A DNA stretch of 8,235 nt from Devosia sp. (GTDB lineage: Bacteria; Pseudomonadota; Alphaproteobacteria; Rhizobiales; Devosiaceae), in the NCBI GenBank assembly GCA_025352765.1, contig JANXSI010000623.1, positions 1 through 8,235 of the forward strand. Reading direction: 5' to 3'. Below the pieces are notes generated by a model. The model was not told the DNA's origin. It did no database searches and worked only from the letters and a program-made list of their open reading frames with translations. This document shows positions 6,567-8,235 of the stretch, one piece after another (position 1 is the stretch's first letter; each line of letters begins with the position of its first letter). Position numbers and translations under genes: made by a program.

Positions 6567-8048
6567 ATGGACCAGCCCGACATCGTCATTGTTGGCTCCG
6601 GCATCGGCGGCGCGACCATCGCCGCCGGTCTCGCCTTGTCGGGAGCGAACATCCGCATCCTCGAGCGCGGCGAGCGGCTCGTGGCGCGGCCGGAGAATCG
6701 CGACCCGCGGGCCATCTTCCAGCGCGGCGTGTTTCGGCCGAAGGAGAGCTGGTACGATCGTGACGGGCGGCCGTTCAGCCCCGGCAACTACTACAATGTT
6801 GGCGGCAATTCGAAGTTCTACGGCGCCGTACTGCTGCGCTTCCGGCGCGAGGATTTCGGCGCCGTGCAGCACTATGACGGGGTCTCGCCGGCCTGGCCCT
6901 TCGCCTATGACGAACTGGAGCCATGGTACGGCAAGGCCGAGCAATTGTATCAGGTCCGCGGTGCGCTGGGGGACGATCCGACCGAGCCCGCCCATTCGAC
7001 CGGATACCCGTATCCACCAGTGCCGGACGAGCCGGCGATCGCGGCGGTACGGACGCGACTGGCGAAGGCGGGGCTGCATCCCGCGTCGCTACCGCTCGGG
7101 ATCGACATCGAGCGCTGGCTGGCGGGCGGCAGGACGCCGTGGGATGCCCATCCGGATGCTGACAGTGGCAAGATGGACGCCGAGTCCACGGCGCTCGCCG
7201 AGGCACTGACATTTCCCAACGTGACGCTCGAGACCGGCAGTCGTGTAACGCGGCTCACGACCGGGCCCGACGGACGAGCGATCGAGGCCGTGCACTATGA
7301 GAGCGCCGGTGAGGCGCGGGACCTCCGGCCGAAGCTGGTGATCCTCGCGGCCGGTGCGGTGCAGTCTGCGGCGCTCCTGCTGACGTCGGGGACTGCCAAC
7401 AGCTCCGGCCAGGTCGGGCGCAACTTCATGAACCACAATGCGACCGCGATCATCGCCGTCGACCCGTTCATGCGCAATGACGCGGTCTATCAGAAGACCT
7501 TTGGTTTCAACGATTTCTACTTCGATGGCGACGACGGGCTGCCGCTCGGCAATGTGCAATTGCTCGGCCGCGTTTCGGGCGCCATCCTCAAAGGATCGGT
7601 GCCGGCTGCGCCCGAGGCGTTGCTGTCGCTGATGTCGCGCCACGCCGTCGACTTCTACGCCATGAGTGAGGACCTGCCGATGCCGCACAACCGGGTGCAT
7701 GTCGAGCACGGCCGGATCAACCTCGAATGGACTCGCACCAACCAGACGGCCCACACAAAGCTCGTCGCCAAGATGCGGAAGGTGCTGCGGCGCGCCGGCT
7801 TTCCGCTGGTCCTGTCGCGCGCCTTCGACAACCGCACGCCGTCGCATCAATGCGGCACCGTGCGCATGGGGAGCGATCCGGCGAGTGCGCCGCTCGATCC
7901 GTTCTGCCGCAGCCACGACCACGCCAATCTGTTTGTCGTCGACGCCAGCTTTCTGCCGAGTTCCGCGGCGGTCAATCCGTCGCTCACCATTGCGGCGCAG
8001 GCGCTGCGTGTCGCCCACCACATTCGCACCGAGGATTTTCGGGCATGA
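6567..8048 (+). CDS. GMC-family FAD-dependent oxidoreductase, short type
   Basis: This is a 493-residue flavoprotein of the glucose-methanol-choline family. The FAD-binding Rossmann motif is IVGSGIGGATIAAGLALSG (8-26), followed by ILERGE (31-36) with Glu33 in the ribose-binding place. NVGGNSKFYG at about 79-88 is the second FAD-contact region. VILAAGAVQSAALLL at about 258-272 matches the family block with the ATAGA-like turn. The C-terminal domain has HQCGTVRMG with His427, and SSAAVNPSLTIAAQALR with Asn470, so the active-site pair would be His/Asn. It is shorter than choline dehydrogenase types (about 530-560). No signal peptide, twin-arginine motif or haem motif is visible, so it is probably cytoplasmic. 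It probably oxidises an alcohol or sugar hydroxyl. The Shine-Dalgarno is weak, 29 nt after the aldehyde dehydrogenase stop, with no terminator between. The stop overlaps the next GMC gene by 4 bp. Confidence 0.93.
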   Translation: MDQPDIVIVGSGIGGATIAAGLALSGANIRILERGERLVARPENRDPRAIFQRGVFRPKESWYDRDGRPFSPGNYYNVGGNSKFYGAVLLRFRREDFGAVQHYDGVSPAWPFAYDELEPWYGKAEQLYQVRGALGDDPTEPAHSTGYPYPPVPDEPAIAAVRTRLAKAGLHPASLPLGIDIERWLAGGRTPWDAHPDADSGKMDAESTALAEALTFPNVTLETGSRVTRLTTGPDGRAIEAVHYESAGEARDLRPKLVILAAGAVQSAALLLTSGTANSSGQVGRNFMNHNATAIIAVDPFMRNDAVYQKTFGFNDFYFDGDDGLPLGNVQLLGRVSGAILKGSVPAAPEALLSLMSRHAVDFYAMSEDLPMPHNRVHVEHGRINLEWTRTNQTAHTKLVAKMRKVLRRAGFPLVLSRAFDNRTPSHQCGTVRMGSDPASAPLDPFCRSHDHANLFVVDASFLPSSAAVNPSLTIAAQALRVAHHIRTEDFRA

Positions 8049-8235
8049 GCCGATCCACGAGCTATGACTACATCATTGTCGGCGCCGGTCCCGCGGGCTG
8101 CGTGCTCGCCAGCCGGCTGACGGAGGATTCGGCGGTTCGGGTGCTTCTGCTCGAGGCGGGGGGCGGCGATGCCAATCCGCTGTTCCACATGCCGGCTGGC
8201 TTTGCCAAGATGACCAAAGGCGTGGCCAGCTGGGG
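8045..8235 (+). CDS. second GMC-family oxidoreductase, choline-dehydrogenase-like (partial, cut by window end)
   Basis: Only the first 63 residues are inside the window, and the frame is open at the right edge. They start MSRSTSYDYIIVGAGPAGCV, with the FAD-binding GAGPAG at about 13-18, then LASRLTED, VLLLEAGG (33-40) and FHMPAGFAKM (47-56). This order is typical of BetA/AlkJ-type GMC alcohol dehydrogenases. Its ATG overlaps the stop of the first GMC gene (ATGA), so the two are probably translated together. The N-terminus differs clearly from the upstream GMC protein (AGPAGCVLASRL against SGIGGATIAAGL), so this is not a recent tandem duplication. Catalytic residues lie beyond the window. The family call is firm; the substrate is unknown. 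Confidence 0.9.
   Translation, partial: MSRSTSYDYIIVGAGPAGCVLASRLTEDSAVRVLLLEAGGGDANPLFHMPAGFAKMTKGVASW

Noticed and set aside
7089..8021. A 310-codon minus-strand open frame opposite the first GMC gene
   Set aside because: It is the antisense shadow of a gene with intact FAD-binding and catalytic motifs.
1..8235. CRISPR arrays, tRNA or rRNA genes, insertion sequences, direct repeats or defence systems
   Set aside because: None were seen. The window is occupied by metabolic genes with uniform composition, with no repeats, transposase or att-like sites visible by eye.

Overview
The window is high-G+C DNA whose genes have strongly G/C-biased third codon positions. Gene style, dense ATGA-type overlaps and family composition suggest an alphaproteobacterium, for example a rhizobial or sphingomonad-like lineage. 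That assignment is an inference; no rRNA, tRNA or marker gene is present to confirm it.

Layout: a small gene for a predicted exported protein (3-350) lies on the minus strand. A 249-bp divergent intergenic region follows, containing a TTGACA -35 box and a perfect 18-bp palindrome centred on CG, typical of a LacI-family operator. From 600 to the right edge all genes are on the plus strand and nearly contiguous: LacI-family regulator (600-1649), Gfo/Idh/MocA dehydrogenase (1646-2647), YdiF-type family I CoA-transferase (2656-4257), enoyl-CoA hydratase/isomerase (4250-5029), aldehyde dehydrogenase (5029-6537), GMC flavoprotein oxidoreductase (6567-8048) and a second GMC oxidoreductase cut by the window edge (8045-8235+). 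Four of the six junctions overlap (4, 8, 1 and 4 bp) and the other two are 8 and 29 bp, with no visible terminator, so this looks like one autoregulated operon.

How the genes may work together (inference): a GMC enzyme oxidises an alcohol to an aldehyde, the aldehyde dehydrogenase makes the acid, the CoA-transferase activates it to an acyl-CoA, and the crotonase hydrates or isomerises an enoyl-CoA. The Gfo/Idh/MocA enzyme and the LacI-type regulator suggest that the inducer or substrate is a sugar, polyol, cyclitol or glycoside-like compound. The substrate cannot be read from the sequence, and I do not recognise this exact gene set as a characterised pathway. No transporter, thiolase or 3-hydroxyacyl-CoA dehydrogenase is seen in the window; they may lie downstream or elsewhere.
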